The position numbers and the translations under genes are program-made. The notes below the pieces were generated by a model. The model worked only from the letters and a program-made list of their open reading frames with translations. It made no database searches and was not told where the DNA came from. This document shows, piece by piece, positions 32,035 to 38,342 of a DNA stretch of 38,342 nucleotides (positions are counted from its first letter, which is position 1; each line of letters begins with the position of its first letter). The stretch comes from an uncultured Lachnospiraceae bacterium (GTDB lineage Bacteria; Bacillota; Clostridia; Lachnospirales; Lachnospiraceae): contig CAJUSO010000033.1 of the NCBI GenBank assembly GCA_910588965.1, forward strand, positions 1 through 38,342, in the 5' to 3' direction.

Positions 32035-32421
32035 ATGAGGAAATTTGTAACTGCGCTTATGCTCACAGTAGCTATGATGGTGCTTGCCGGATGCGGCGGC
32101 GGCGGCAGCAAGGATCCTGTCGTTGGGAACTGGAAAATGACAGAGATCGAGACAATGGGCGTCAAGGTGAGCCTGGAAGAGTACATGCAGTCCATGGGCG
32201 GCGATGCCGAAGACATGAGCATGGAGATGGACATCAAAGAAGATGGGACCTTCAGCGGCAAATTCGCATCAGAAGAAGGGAGCGGTACTTGGAAATACAG
32301 CGCCCCGACACTTACCCTTACTGCTGACGGCGAGGACATGAAGTGCGAGTACAAGGACGGCAAGCTGGTTATGAATGTAGAAGAAGGCGGCCAGTCTTTC
32401 TCAGCAGTATTTGAAAAATAA
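32035..32421 (+). CDS. Small lipocalin-like lipoprotein
   Basis: 128 residues. The lipobox VLAGC ends at Cys20 and a Gly-rich linker follows. The mature domain opens with DPVVGNWKMTEIE and continues with alternating strands (DIKEDGTFSGKF, SGTWKYSAPTLTLTADG, MKCEYKDGKLVM), typical of small beta-barrel 'lipocalin-like' extracellular domains found in Clostridia (DUF5640-like). Ligand unknown. The start at 32035 follows GGAGGAG. It is a single-gene unit with promoter and hairpin. Confidence 0.85.
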   Translation: MRKFVTALMLTVAMMVLAGCGGGGSKDPVVGNWKMTEIETMGVKVSLEEYMQSMGGDAEDMSMEMDIKEDGTFSGKFASEEGSGTWKYSAPTLTLTADGEDMKCEYKDGKLVMNVEEGGQSFSAVFEK

Positions 32422-32425
32422 AGGG

Positions 32426-32441
32426 CTGGGGGAAGCCCCAG
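32426..32441 (+). terminator. Hairpin after the small lipoprotein gene
   Basis: CTGGGG-gaag-CCCCAG, five bases past the stop; the T run is weak. Confidence 0.55.
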
Positions 32442-32470
32442 TATCATTCCGCTATATGGCAGGCCCGCGT

Positions 32471-32620
32471 GCCGGCCATCTGGCGCCCGGATGAATGGCA
32501 GAGTATGGATTTCCAGGCTGCAAAGCAGGTTTGCAGCTGCAAAGCGAAGGCTAGGGCTAGGAACCCTAACGCAGCAGGGAAATCCAGGCAAGCAGCCTGC
32601 CGGGCAGCCAGATGGCCGGC
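32471..32620. repeat. 150-bp inverted-repeat element with nested stems
   Basis: GCCGGCCATCTGGC (32471-32484) and its exact complement GCCAGATGGCCGGC (32607-32620) bound the element, extended inward by CCCGG/CCGGG. Inside are GGATTTCC/GGAAATCC, the palindrome TTTGCAGCTGCAAA and CTAGGG/CCCTA-type stems. The whole unit can fold into one long branched hairpin. It has no reading frame. It may be a miniature transposable element or palindromic repeat unit, or a structured RNA read through from the lipoprotein gene. Confidence 0.7.
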
Positions 32621-32678
32621 ATCTTTCGTTCCAGAGGGGATTTCCCCCTGAAAAGACAGGAAAGTTTGTGCAAAGCAC

Positions 32679-32707
32679 TTGCAAACACCCGGACATTGTG
32701 CTAGAAT
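32679..32707 (+). promoter_or_regulatory. Promoter of the rpsF-ssb-rpsR operon
   Basis: TTGCAA (32679-32684), 17 bases, TAGAAT (32702-32707), with TGC ahead of the -10 (extended -10). Confidence 0.75.
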
Positions 32708-32738
32708 AACAAATTGTGATATATTAATTTAACCCTTG

Positions 32739-32764
32739 CTCCTGGCAGAAGCCAGGGGCCGGAG
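32739..32764 (+). promoter_or_regulatory. Probable S6:S18 ribosomal protein leader
   Basis: An outer stem CTCC/GGAG (32739-32742, 32761-32764) and inner hairpin TGGC-agaa-GCCA (32743-32754) are separated on the 3' side by a GGGGCC bulge, so that CCG stands next to the outer stem. This matches the known layout of the S6:S18-binding leader, in which a CCG bulge mimics the 16S rRNA site. It lies 17 bases before rpsF, whose operon also encodes S18, so it would allow feedback repression. Confidence 0.65.
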
Positions 32765-32780
32765 ACCATAAGGAGGTACG

Positions 32781-33122
32781 ATGAGCATGAACAAATATGA
32801 ATTAGCGCTGGTTGTGAATGCAAAAATCGAAGATGAGGCAAGAGCCGAAGTAGTAGAGAAGGCAAAAGAGTACATTACCCGTTTTGGCGGCGTAATCACC
32901 AATGTGGATGAATGGGGTAAGAAAAGGCTGGCTTACGAGATCCAGAAAATGCGGGAAGGGTTCTACTACTTTATCCAATTCGATGCAGATGCAACATGCC
33001 CGGCTGAAATTGAAAAGCGTTTGCGCATTATGGACAATGTGCTGCGTTATTTATGTGTAAAACAAGATCCCAGACAAGTGCAGCCGGAGCAGGCAGAAGA
33101 TGAGCAGCAGGATGCGCAGTAG
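32781..33122 (+). CDS. rpsF: 30S ribosomal protein S6
   Basis: 113 residues. Typical S6 segments are MNKYELALVVNAKIEDEARA, VDEWGKKRLAYEIQKMREGFYYFIQFD and LRIMDNVLRYLCVK, followed by a Gln/Glu-rich tail. S6 binds S18 on the platform of the 30S subunit. An ATG two codons downstream is an alternative start; AAGGAGG sits four or ten bases away respectively. First gene of rpsF-ssb-rpsR. Confidence 0.97.
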   Translation: MSMNKYELALVVNAKIEDEARAEVVEKAKEYITRFGGVITNVDEWGKKRLAYEIQKMREGFYYFIQFDADATCPAEIEKRLRIMDNVLRYLCVKQDPRQVQPEQAEDEQQDAQ

Positions 33123-33136
33123 AAAGAGGCGATCAT

Positions 33137-33619
33137 ATGAATAAGGTAATACTGATGGGAAGGCTGACCCGGGATCCGGACGTCCGTTATTCGCAGGGCG
33201 ATACGCCCATGGCAGTGGCCAGGTATACGCTGGCAGTGGACAGGCGTTTCCGCCGCGACAACGACCAGCAGACGGCAGATTTTATTGGCTGCGTTGCATT
33301 TGGCAGGAGCGCTGAGTTTGCAGAAAAATACCTGCGCAAGGGTACGAAGATAGCCATAACCGGACGGATCCAGACAGGGAGCTACACAAATCAGGAAGGC
33401 CAGAAAGTATATACCACCGATGTGGTGGTAGAAGACCAGGAATTTGCAGAAAGCAAGGCTGCCAGTGACAGCTACCACAATGGCGGCGGCTTCCAGCAGG
33501 GGGCAGACAACTACGGCGGCGGCTTCCAGCCAGCCGGCAAGCCTGCGCCCAATGCGGCAGTTGGGGATGGCTTCATGAACATCCCAGATGAGATAGATGA
33601 GGAATTACCCTTTAGTTAA
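33137..33619 (+). CDS. ssb: Single-stranded DNA-binding protein
   Basis: 160 residues. The N-terminal OB fold (MNKVILMGRLTRDPDVRYS through TDVVVEDQEF, about 1-107) is followed by a Gly/Gln/Asn-rich linker and the acidic tip DEIDEELPFS, which recruits replication and repair partners. It binds single-stranded DNA as a tetramer. It lies between rpsF and rpsR, the usual order in Firmicutes, with short gaps. Confidence 0.98.
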   Translation: MNKVILMGRLTRDPDVRYSQGDTPMAVARYTLAVDRRFRRDNDQQTADFIGCVAFGRSAEFAEKYLRKGTKIAITGRIQTGSYTNQEGQKVYTTDVVVEDQEFAESKAASDSYHNGGGFQQGADNYGGGFQPAGKPAPNAAVGDGFMNIPDEIDEELPFS

Positions 33620-33636
33620 GATTAGGAGGTAGGAAA

Positions 33637-33900
33637 ATGGCTTACAATAAAAGTGACAGAGGCGATTCTCCCATGAAGCGGAGGGGCGGGATGCGCAGGC
33701 GCAAGAAAGTCTGTGTATTCTGCGGCAAAGACAATGTGATTGACTATAAAGACACGAACAAGTTAAAGAGGTACATCTCTGAAAGAGGCAAGATCCTTCC
33801 CAGAAGGATTACCGGGAACTGCGCAAAGCACCAAAGGGCGCTTACGGTTGCGATTAAGCGGGCAAGACATGTCGCTTTGATGCCATATGTAACAGACTAA
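33637..33900 (+). CDS. rpsR: 30S ribosomal protein S18
   Basis: 87 residues. Diagnostic segments are RRRKKVCVFCGKDN (a C-x-x-C), IDYKDTNKLKRYISERGKILPRRITGNCAKHQRALTVAIKRARHVALMPY. The two to three Cys suggest a zinc-type S18. Ribosome site AGGAGG. Last gene of the operon, followed by a strong terminator. Confidence 0.98.
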   Translation: MAYNKSDRGDSPMKRRGGMRRRKKVCVFCGKDNVIDYKDTNKLKRYISERGKILPRRITGNCAKHQRALTVAIKRARHVALMPYVTD

Positions 33901-33912
33901 TAATCCGTAATA

Positions 33913-33950
33913 ACGGCCCTTACAGGAATCTGTAAGGGCCGTGCGGCTTT
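33913..33950 (+). terminator. Terminator of rpsF-ssb-rpsR
   Basis: A perfect 13-bp stem ACGGCCCTTACAG/CTGTAAGGGCCGT with loop GAAT, then GCGGCTTTT. It begins 12 bases after the rpsR stop. Confidence 0.9.
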
Positions 33951-33976
33951 TCACGGAGGCTGGGAAATGAGATACC

Positions 33977-34007
33977 ATGCCCCCCTGCCGGAAACGGTAA
34001 GGGGCAT
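33977..34007 (+). promoter_or_regulatory. Hairpin directly upstream of gdpP
   Basis: ATGCCCC/GGGGCAT (33977-33983, 34001-34007) with an inner CCG-gaaa-CGG stem, 19 bases before the ATG. It is not followed by T, so a regulatory leader or RNA processing site is possible. No promoter for gdpP is evident, so readthrough from the upstream operon is likely. Confidence 0.4.
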
Positions 34008-34026
34008 AGGCTTTGGGAGAGGATAA

Positions 34027-36081
34027 ATGAAGAAAAAAAACCACCCCGGAGGGCAGTTGGGCAATTATATGTACTGGCCGATGATTTTAACGGTTTTAAT
34101 CGTTGTTTTGGATGTGCCTCTGTATTATATTGATAAAAAGGCTGGGTTTTGCGTTTCCATATTTGGCCTGCTGTATTTTTTAATCGTGACGGCGCTCTTT
34201 TTTGCCAACAAATCTGTGGTGCGCAATGAGGTAATTAATTTCGCCACCCAATACGGAATTGTACAGAAAAAGCTTTTGAATGAGTTCGAAGTGCCCTATG
34301 CGCTTTTAGACTACAACAGCAAAATTTTATGGATGAACGAGGCATTTTCCACTGTTACAGAAAAAGATAAAAAATACCATAAATCCATTGCCACCATTTT
34401 CCCTTCCGTAACCAGGGAGCTCCTAGAGAAAAACGACGGCAAGAGCGATATCCAGGTGGAATGGAAGGAACGGTTTTACCGGGTGAAAGTCGGTAAGATC
34501 TATTTTGACGAATCGGAAGAAGAAAACGGCCTGCTGAACCTGGAAGGGGATGGGCAGTTCCTTATGAGCCTTTACCTGTTTGACGAAACGGAACTGCACC
34601 AGTATATCCAGGCCAACCAGGACCAGCAATTAGTATCGGCATGGATTTACATTGACAATTATGAAGAAGCGCTGGACAGCATTGAGGAAGTGAAGCGCTC
34701 CCTGTTGGTGGCCTTGGTAGACCGGAAGGTGAGCAAATATTTCTCAGAGCGGGACAGCATCATCAAGAAAATAGAAAAAGACAAGTATTATGTCGTATTC
34801 AAATATAAATATTTAAGGGAGCTGGAAAAGGACAAGTTCAGCATCCTAGAAGAGGTAAAGACCATCAAGGTGGGGAATGAGATGGCTGTTACCCTAAGCA
34901 TTGGCCTTGGGGTCAGCGGGGCCACTTACAGCCAGAAATACGAACATTCCCGGATGGCCATTGACCTTGCCCTGGGCCGGGGCGGCGACCAGGTAGTGGT
35001 CAAGGATGGGGAGAAGGTCTCCTACTTTGGGGGCAAGTCCCGGCAGGTAGAGAAGATGACCCGGGTAAAGGCACGGGTAAAAGCGCATGCACTGCGGGAA
35101 ATATTCGAGACCCGGGAAGAAGTCTTTATCATGGGGCACAGCATCAGCGATATGGACGCTTTTGGGTCTTCCATCGGTATTTTCTGCATGGCCCGCGTCA
35201 TGGGCAAGAAAGCCCATATCGTGCTGGATACGGTCACTTCCTCCCTGCGGCCTATGAAGGAATGCTTCACGGAAGAGAAAGGCTACCCGGCAGATTTGTT
35301 TGTGAGCGGTGAAGAAGCCCTGGAACTGGTGGAGCATGGGAGCGTGGTGGTCGTAGTGGACACTAACCGCCCCAATTACACGGAATGCCCGGAACTGCTG
35401 AAACAGACAAAGACCATCGTGGTCTTTGACCACCACAGGCAGGGCAGCGAGGTGATTGAAGGCGCAGTGCTCTCCTACATCGAGACCTATGCCTCCTCTA
35501 CCTGCGAGATGGTGGCCGAGGTACTGCAGTATTTTAATGAGAACATCCACTTAAAGTCCAATGAGGCAGACAGCATTTATGCAGGCATCCTCATTGATAC
35601 CAACAACTTTATGACCAAGACCGGCGTGCGTACTTTCGAGGCGGCGGCCTATCTGCGCCGCTGCGGCGCGGAGGTGACAAGGGTGCGCAAGCTCCTGCGG
35701 GACGACATGGCGGCTTACAAGGCCAGGGCAGAGGCAGTGCGCCACGCAGAGGTCTACCGCGGGGCGTTTGCCATCTCCGTCTGCCCCGCGGACAGCCGGG
35801 TAGAGAGCCCCACAATAGCAGGGGCACAGGCAGCCAATGAACTCCTGAATATCGTAGGGATTAAGGCGTCCTTTGTACTGACAGAGTACAATGAGAAGAT
35901 TTATATCAGTTCCCGCTCCATCGACGAAATCAATGTACAGCTGATCATGGAGCGCATGGGCGGCGGCGGGCACCTGAATGTGGCCGGCGCACAGATGGCA
36001 GACTGCTCCGTGAATGAAGCAAAATGGAGGATCCAGCACACCTTAGACCAGATGCTGGAGGAAGGGGACATTGAAGTATAA
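34027..36081 (+). CDS. gdpP: c-di-AMP phosphodiesterase (GdpP/YybT type)
   Basis: 684 residues at the membrane; it hydrolyses cyclic di-AMP. Two TM helices (about 15-33 and 40-60), a PAS-like domain (about 85-190), a degenerate GGDEF domain (about 200-320), then the DHH domain with GHSISDMDAFGSS, VVVDTNRP and VFDHHRQG, and DHHA1 ending in GGGGHLNVAGAQM. The catalytic His/Asp residues are present, so it should be active. Domain order and length match GdpP. It is followed by rplI and dnaB, the conserved Firmicutes order. Confidence 0.97.
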   Translation: MKKKNHPGGQLGNYMYWPMILTVLIVVLDVPLYYIDKKAGFCVSIFGLLYFLIVTALFFANKSVVRNEVINFATQYGIVQKKLLNEFEVPYALLDYNSKILWMNEAFSTVTEKDKKYHKSIATIFPSVTRELLEKNDGKSDIQVEWKERFYRVKVGKIYFDESEEENGLLNLEGDGQFLMSLYLFDETELHQYIQANQDQQLVSAWIYIDNYEEALDSIEEVKRSLLVALVDRKVSKYFSERDSIIKKIEKDKYYVVFKYKYLRELEKDKFSILEEVKTIKVGNEMAVTLSIGLGVSGATYSQKYEHSRMAIDLALGRGGDQVVVKDGEKVSYFGGKSRQVEKMTRVKARVKAHALREIFETREEVFIMGHSISDMDAFGSSIGIFCMARVMGKKAHIVLDTVTSSLRPMKECFTEEKGYPADLFVSGEEALELVEHGSVVVVVDTNRPNYTECPELLKQTKTIVVFDHHRQGSEVIEGAVLSYIETYASSTCEMVAEVLQYFNENIHLKSNEADSIYAGILIDTNNFMTKTGVRTFEAAAYLRRCGAEVTRVRKLLRDDMAAYKARAEAVRHAEVYRGAFAISVCPADSRVESPTIAGAQAANELLNIVGIKASFVLTEYNEKIYISSRSIDEINVQLIMERMGGGGHLNVAGAQMADCSVNEAKWRIQHTLDQMLEEGDIEV

Positions 36082-36119
36082 CAGGCATGCGGCAAGGGGA
36101 ACCAGAAGGAGGAACAGTT

Positions 36120-36569
36120 ATGCAAGTAATCTTATTAGAGGATGTAAAAGCCCTGGGGAAAAAGGGCGACGTGGTAAAAGTCAGTGACGGGTATGCCCGG
36201 AATATGATTTTACCGAAAAAACTGGGCGTAGAGGCGAATAAGAAGAACCTGAACGACCTGAAATTAAAAAACCAGCACGAAGCGCGGCTGGCCAAGGAGC
36301 AGCTGGAAGCAGCCCAGGCCCTGGCAGGGGAAGTCAGCACGAAGGAAATCAGGGTTACCCTAAAGACGGGGGAAGGCGGCAAGACCTTTGGCTCTGTTTC
36401 CACGAAAGAAATCTCCGCCGCCGCAAAAGACCAGTTGGATTTAGAGCTGGACAAGAAGAAAATGCAGCTTCCGGAAGGCGGCCTGAAAGCATTGGGCGTA
36501 TATGAAATCAATATAAAGTTCCATCCCCAGGTTACAGGGACGCTGAAGGTTAAGGTAGAAGCAGAATAG
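36120..36569 (+). CDS. rplI: 50S ribosomal protein L9
   Basis: 149 residues. The N-terminal RNA-binding domain MQVILLEDVKALGKKGDVVKVSDGYARNMILPKKLG is diagnostic, followed by a long connecting helix and a C-terminal domain with GKTFGSVSTKEI. The ATG at 36120 has AGAAGGAGG at good spacing and gives the standard N-terminus. 38 bases after gdpP. Confidence 0.97.
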   Translation: MQVILLEDVKALGKKGDVVKVSDGYARNMILPKKLGVEANKKNLNDLKLKNQHEARLAKEQLEAAQALAGEVSTKEIRVTLKTGEGGKTFGSVSTKEISAAAKDQLDLELDKKKMQLPEGGLKALGVYEINIKFHPQVTGTLKVKVEAE

Positions 36570-36656
36570 CCCGCCCCCAGGATGGAACGCCAGCAGGCAC
36601 GGAACATGAATAGCGGCAGCTTAAAAGCGGGCCCGCTGTCAGGATAGGAGGCTTTT

Positions 36657-37988
36657 ATGGAAGAAGGCCTGATTAGGCGGATGATGCCGAATAGCCTGGA
36701 AGCAGAGCAATCGGTTATCGGCGCCATGATTATGGACAGGGAGGCTGTCATGGTTGCCTCTGAACTGCTGCTGCGGGAAGATTTTTACCACCAGCAGTAT
36801 GGGCTCCTGTTTGAAGCCATGACAGAATTGTACAATGAGAACCAGCCTGTGGATGTGGTTACGTTGCAGGAACGCCTGCAAAAGAAGGACGTGCCGCCTG
36901 AAGTGAGCAGCCTGGAATACGTGGGGGAGCTGGTGGCATCCGTCCCCACTTCGGCCAATGTAAAGTACTACGCCAATATCGTAAAGGAAAAGGCCACCTT
37001 GCGCAGGCTGATTAAGGTAACAGAGGGGATTGCAAACCAATGCTATCTAGACAGGGACAGCCTGGACGAGATTATGGCCGGCACGGAACGGGAAGTGTTC
37101 AGCCTCCTCCAGAACCGGGCAGGCAGCGATTTCGTGCCTATTAAGCAGGTTGTGCTGGACGCCCTGGAAAAGATTGAGCAGGCTTCCAAGACCAAAGGGA
37201 ATGTAACAGGGATTGCCACAGGCTTTACGGACCTGGATTACCGCACCTCTGGGCTGCAGCCTTCGGATTTGGTGCTGATTGCGGCAAGGCCCTCCATGGG
37301 CAAGACGGCCTTCGTCTTGAATATCGCCCAATATGTGGCCTTCCACAGTGATTTATGCACCGCTATTTTCAGCCTGGAAATGTCCAAGGAACAGCTGGTG
37401 AACCGCCTGTTTTCCCTGGAATCCAGGGTAGACGCCCAGCTTCTGCGGACTGGGAACCTGGCGGACACGGACTGGGAAAAGCTGATTGAAGGGGCGGGCG
37501 TGATTGGGCGTTCCAAGCTTATCATAGACGACACGCCGGGGATTTCCATCCCGGAACTCCGTTCCAAATGCAGGAAATACAAGCTGGAGCATGGCCTGCA
37601 GCTGATTATCATTGATTACCTGCAGCTGATGTCCGGCTCTGGGAAAACGGATTCCAGGCAGCAGGAAATTTCTGATATCTCCCGTTCCCTCAAAGGCCTT
37701 GCCCGGGAACTGAAGGTGCCTGTCGTCGCCCTATCCCAGCTGAGCCGCCAGGTGGAACAGCGGCCGGACCATAGGCCCATGCTGTCAGATCTGCGTGAGT
37801 CTGGGGCGATTGAGCAGGATGCGGACGTCGTCATGTTCCTTTACCGTGATGATTATTACAACAAAGACACGGCCGACAAGAATATCGCAGAGGTTATCAT
37901 CGCCAAGCAGAGGAACGGCCCGATTGGCACCGTGAACCTGGTGTGGCTGCCCCAGTTCACAAAGTTCGTGAACATGGAACGGAAGTAA
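36657..37988 (+). CDS. dnaB: Replicative DNA helicase
   Basis: 443 residues. The N-terminal DnaB domain (PNSLEAEQSVIGAMIMD...) and a RecA-like ATPase domain with Walker A ARPSMGKTAF (about 210-219), Walker B LIIIDYLQLM, and the DLRESGAIEQDADVVMFLYR and RNGPIGTVNL segments. It unwinds the lagging-strand template as a hexamer. No intein or insertion is present. The start follows GGAGG. Last gene of the gdpP-rplI-dnaB unit, followed by a terminator. Confidence 0.98.
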   Translation: MEEGLIRRMMPNSLEAEQSVIGAMIMDREAVMVASELLLREDFYHQQYGLLFEAMTELYNENQPVDVVTLQERLQKKDVPPEVSSLEYVGELVASVPTSANVKYYANIVKEKATLRRLIKVTEGIANQCYLDRDSLDEIMAGTEREVFSLLQNRAGSDFVPIKQVVLDALEKIEQASKTKGNVTGIATGFTDLDYRTSGLQPSDLVLIAARPSMGKTAFVLNIAQYVAFHSDLCTAIFSLEMSKEQLVNRLFSLESRVDAQLLRTGNLADTDWEKLIEGAGVIGRSKLIIDDTPGISIPELRSKCRKYKLEHGLQLIIIDYLQLMSGSGKTDSRQQEISDISRSLKGLARELKVPVVALSQLSRQVEQRPDHRPMLSDLRESGAIEQDADVVMFLYRDDYYNKDTADKNIAEVIIAKQRNGPIGTVNLVWLPQFTKFVNMERK

Positions 37989-38025
37989 ATGCCAGGAAAA
38001 AAATAGCATATGGTGTAAAAGAAAG

Positions 38026-38062
38026 CAGATATCCTTCCCAAAAGGGAGGTATCTGTTTTTTC
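38026..38062 (+). terminator. Terminator after dnaB
   Basis: CAGATATCCTTCCC-aaaa-GGGAGGTATCTG with two small bulges, followed by TTTTTTCTT. Clear intrinsic terminator, 37 bases after the stop. Confidence 0.9.
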
Positions 38063-38089
38063 TTGTCATTATTTCACGATGAAAAAAGA

Positions 38090-38118
38090 TTGTAACAGGA
38101 GGCATAAATCGTTACAAT
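38090..38118 (+). promoter_or_regulatory. Promoter with perfect dyad before the MerR-type gene
   Basis: TTGTAA (38090-38095), 17 bases, TACAAT (38113-38118). A perfect 7-bp inverted repeat, TTGTAAC/GTTACAA (38090-38096, 38111-38117), lies exactly on the -35 and -10 boxes with centres 21 bases apart. It looks like an operator for autoregulation. Confidence 0.65.
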
Positions 38119-38226
38119 GGAAGTAGCAAAAGGGACAAGCCAATCCGCCTGCCTGGCAAGGCCAGGAGGAGGAATGGCGGGACAAATCCGGTTACCGGAA
38201 AATAATCCCGAAAAGGAGGTAATAAG

Positions 38227-38342
38227 GTGGAAAATGTACGCTATATGATTTCGGATGCGGCAAACATCGTGAACGTTGAGTCCCATGTCCTGCGCTATTG
38301 GGAAGAAGAGCTGGAGCTCCAAATCCCCCGCAATGAAATGGG
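38227..38342 (+). CDS. MerR-type helix-turn-helix regulator, N-terminal part (cut by window)
   Basis: From GTG 38227 the frame reads MENVRYMISDAANIVNVESH then VLRYWEEELELQIPRNEMG up to the window end. The I-S-D-A-A-N...V-E-S-H-V-L-R-Y-W-E pattern is the MerR winged helix-turn-helix, with the R-Y-W-E in place of the more usual R-Y-Y-E. AAAGGAGG lies six bases before the GTG, which decides the start. The effector domain is outside the window, so the ligand is unknown. Confidence 0.85.
   Translation, partial: MENVRYMISDAANIVNVESHVLRYWEEELELQIPRNEM

Overview
The window looks like a chromosomal segment of a spore-forming, low-to-mid GC Clostridia bacterium, most likely of the Lachnospiraceae. The signs are strong AGGAGG ribosome binding sites, sigma-A promoters of the TTGACA/17/TATAAT type, spmA-spmB spore maturation genes, a class B sortase, lipoproteins, a DUF951 protein, and the Firmicutes gene order rpsF-ssb-rpsR followed by gdpP-rplI-dnaB. 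No genus can be named from the sequence alone.

Layout. 1-830: the 3' part of a tyrosine recombinase ending about 90 bases from the 3' end of a tRNA-Pro(CGG) gene; this is the end of an integrated element lying mostly outside the window. 950-5154: a hybrid sensor kinase behind a long structured leader, followed by a solute-binding lipoprotein. 5151-8998 (minus strand): a DUF362 iron-sulfur protein, an amidohydrolase and a lone biotin synthase. 9047-12983: a two-TM protein with an Ala-rich tandem repeat and a duplicated C-terminal motif, a 43-residue ORF, tRNA-Lys(CTT), and an unrecognised three-TM protein. 13004-17333: trmB with two small genes, a D-Ala-D-Ala carboxypeptidase and a MATE transporter. 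17424-19555: an unknown protein behind a full-consensus promoter, then spmAB.

19761-20735 is the most unusual stretch: about 940 bases without a credible gene, but with a full-consensus promoter at one end and an intrinsic terminator at the other. I read it as a gene for a large noncoding RNA of unassigned class. It is followed by six 23-bp tandem repeats that carry copies of the 3' end of the next gene. 20879-22803 (minus strand): an NlpC/P60 endopeptidase and a membrane-type dipeptidase, likely a muropeptide-degradation pair. 23481-29650: a 1403-residue secreted protein with about 22 Cys/His repeats, a lipoprotein, a 35-residue peptide with a Tyr-x-x-Pro-x-Leu leader-like motif, and sortase B. 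29682-32421: a sirtuin, DUF951, an alpha/beta hydrolase and a small lipoprotein. 32471-37988: a large inverted-repeat element, then the ribosomal/replication block with a probable S6:S18 leader. The window closes with the start of a MerR-type regulator whose promoter contains a perfect dyad.

Functional themes: sensing of an extracellular ligand (kinase plus binding protein), cell-wall remodelling and surface display (carboxypeptidase, P60, dipeptidase, sortase B, Cys-rich protein), c-di-AMP turnover (gdpP) beside translation and replication genes, and one probable large noncoding RNA. All calls come from reading the sequence; no database search was run.
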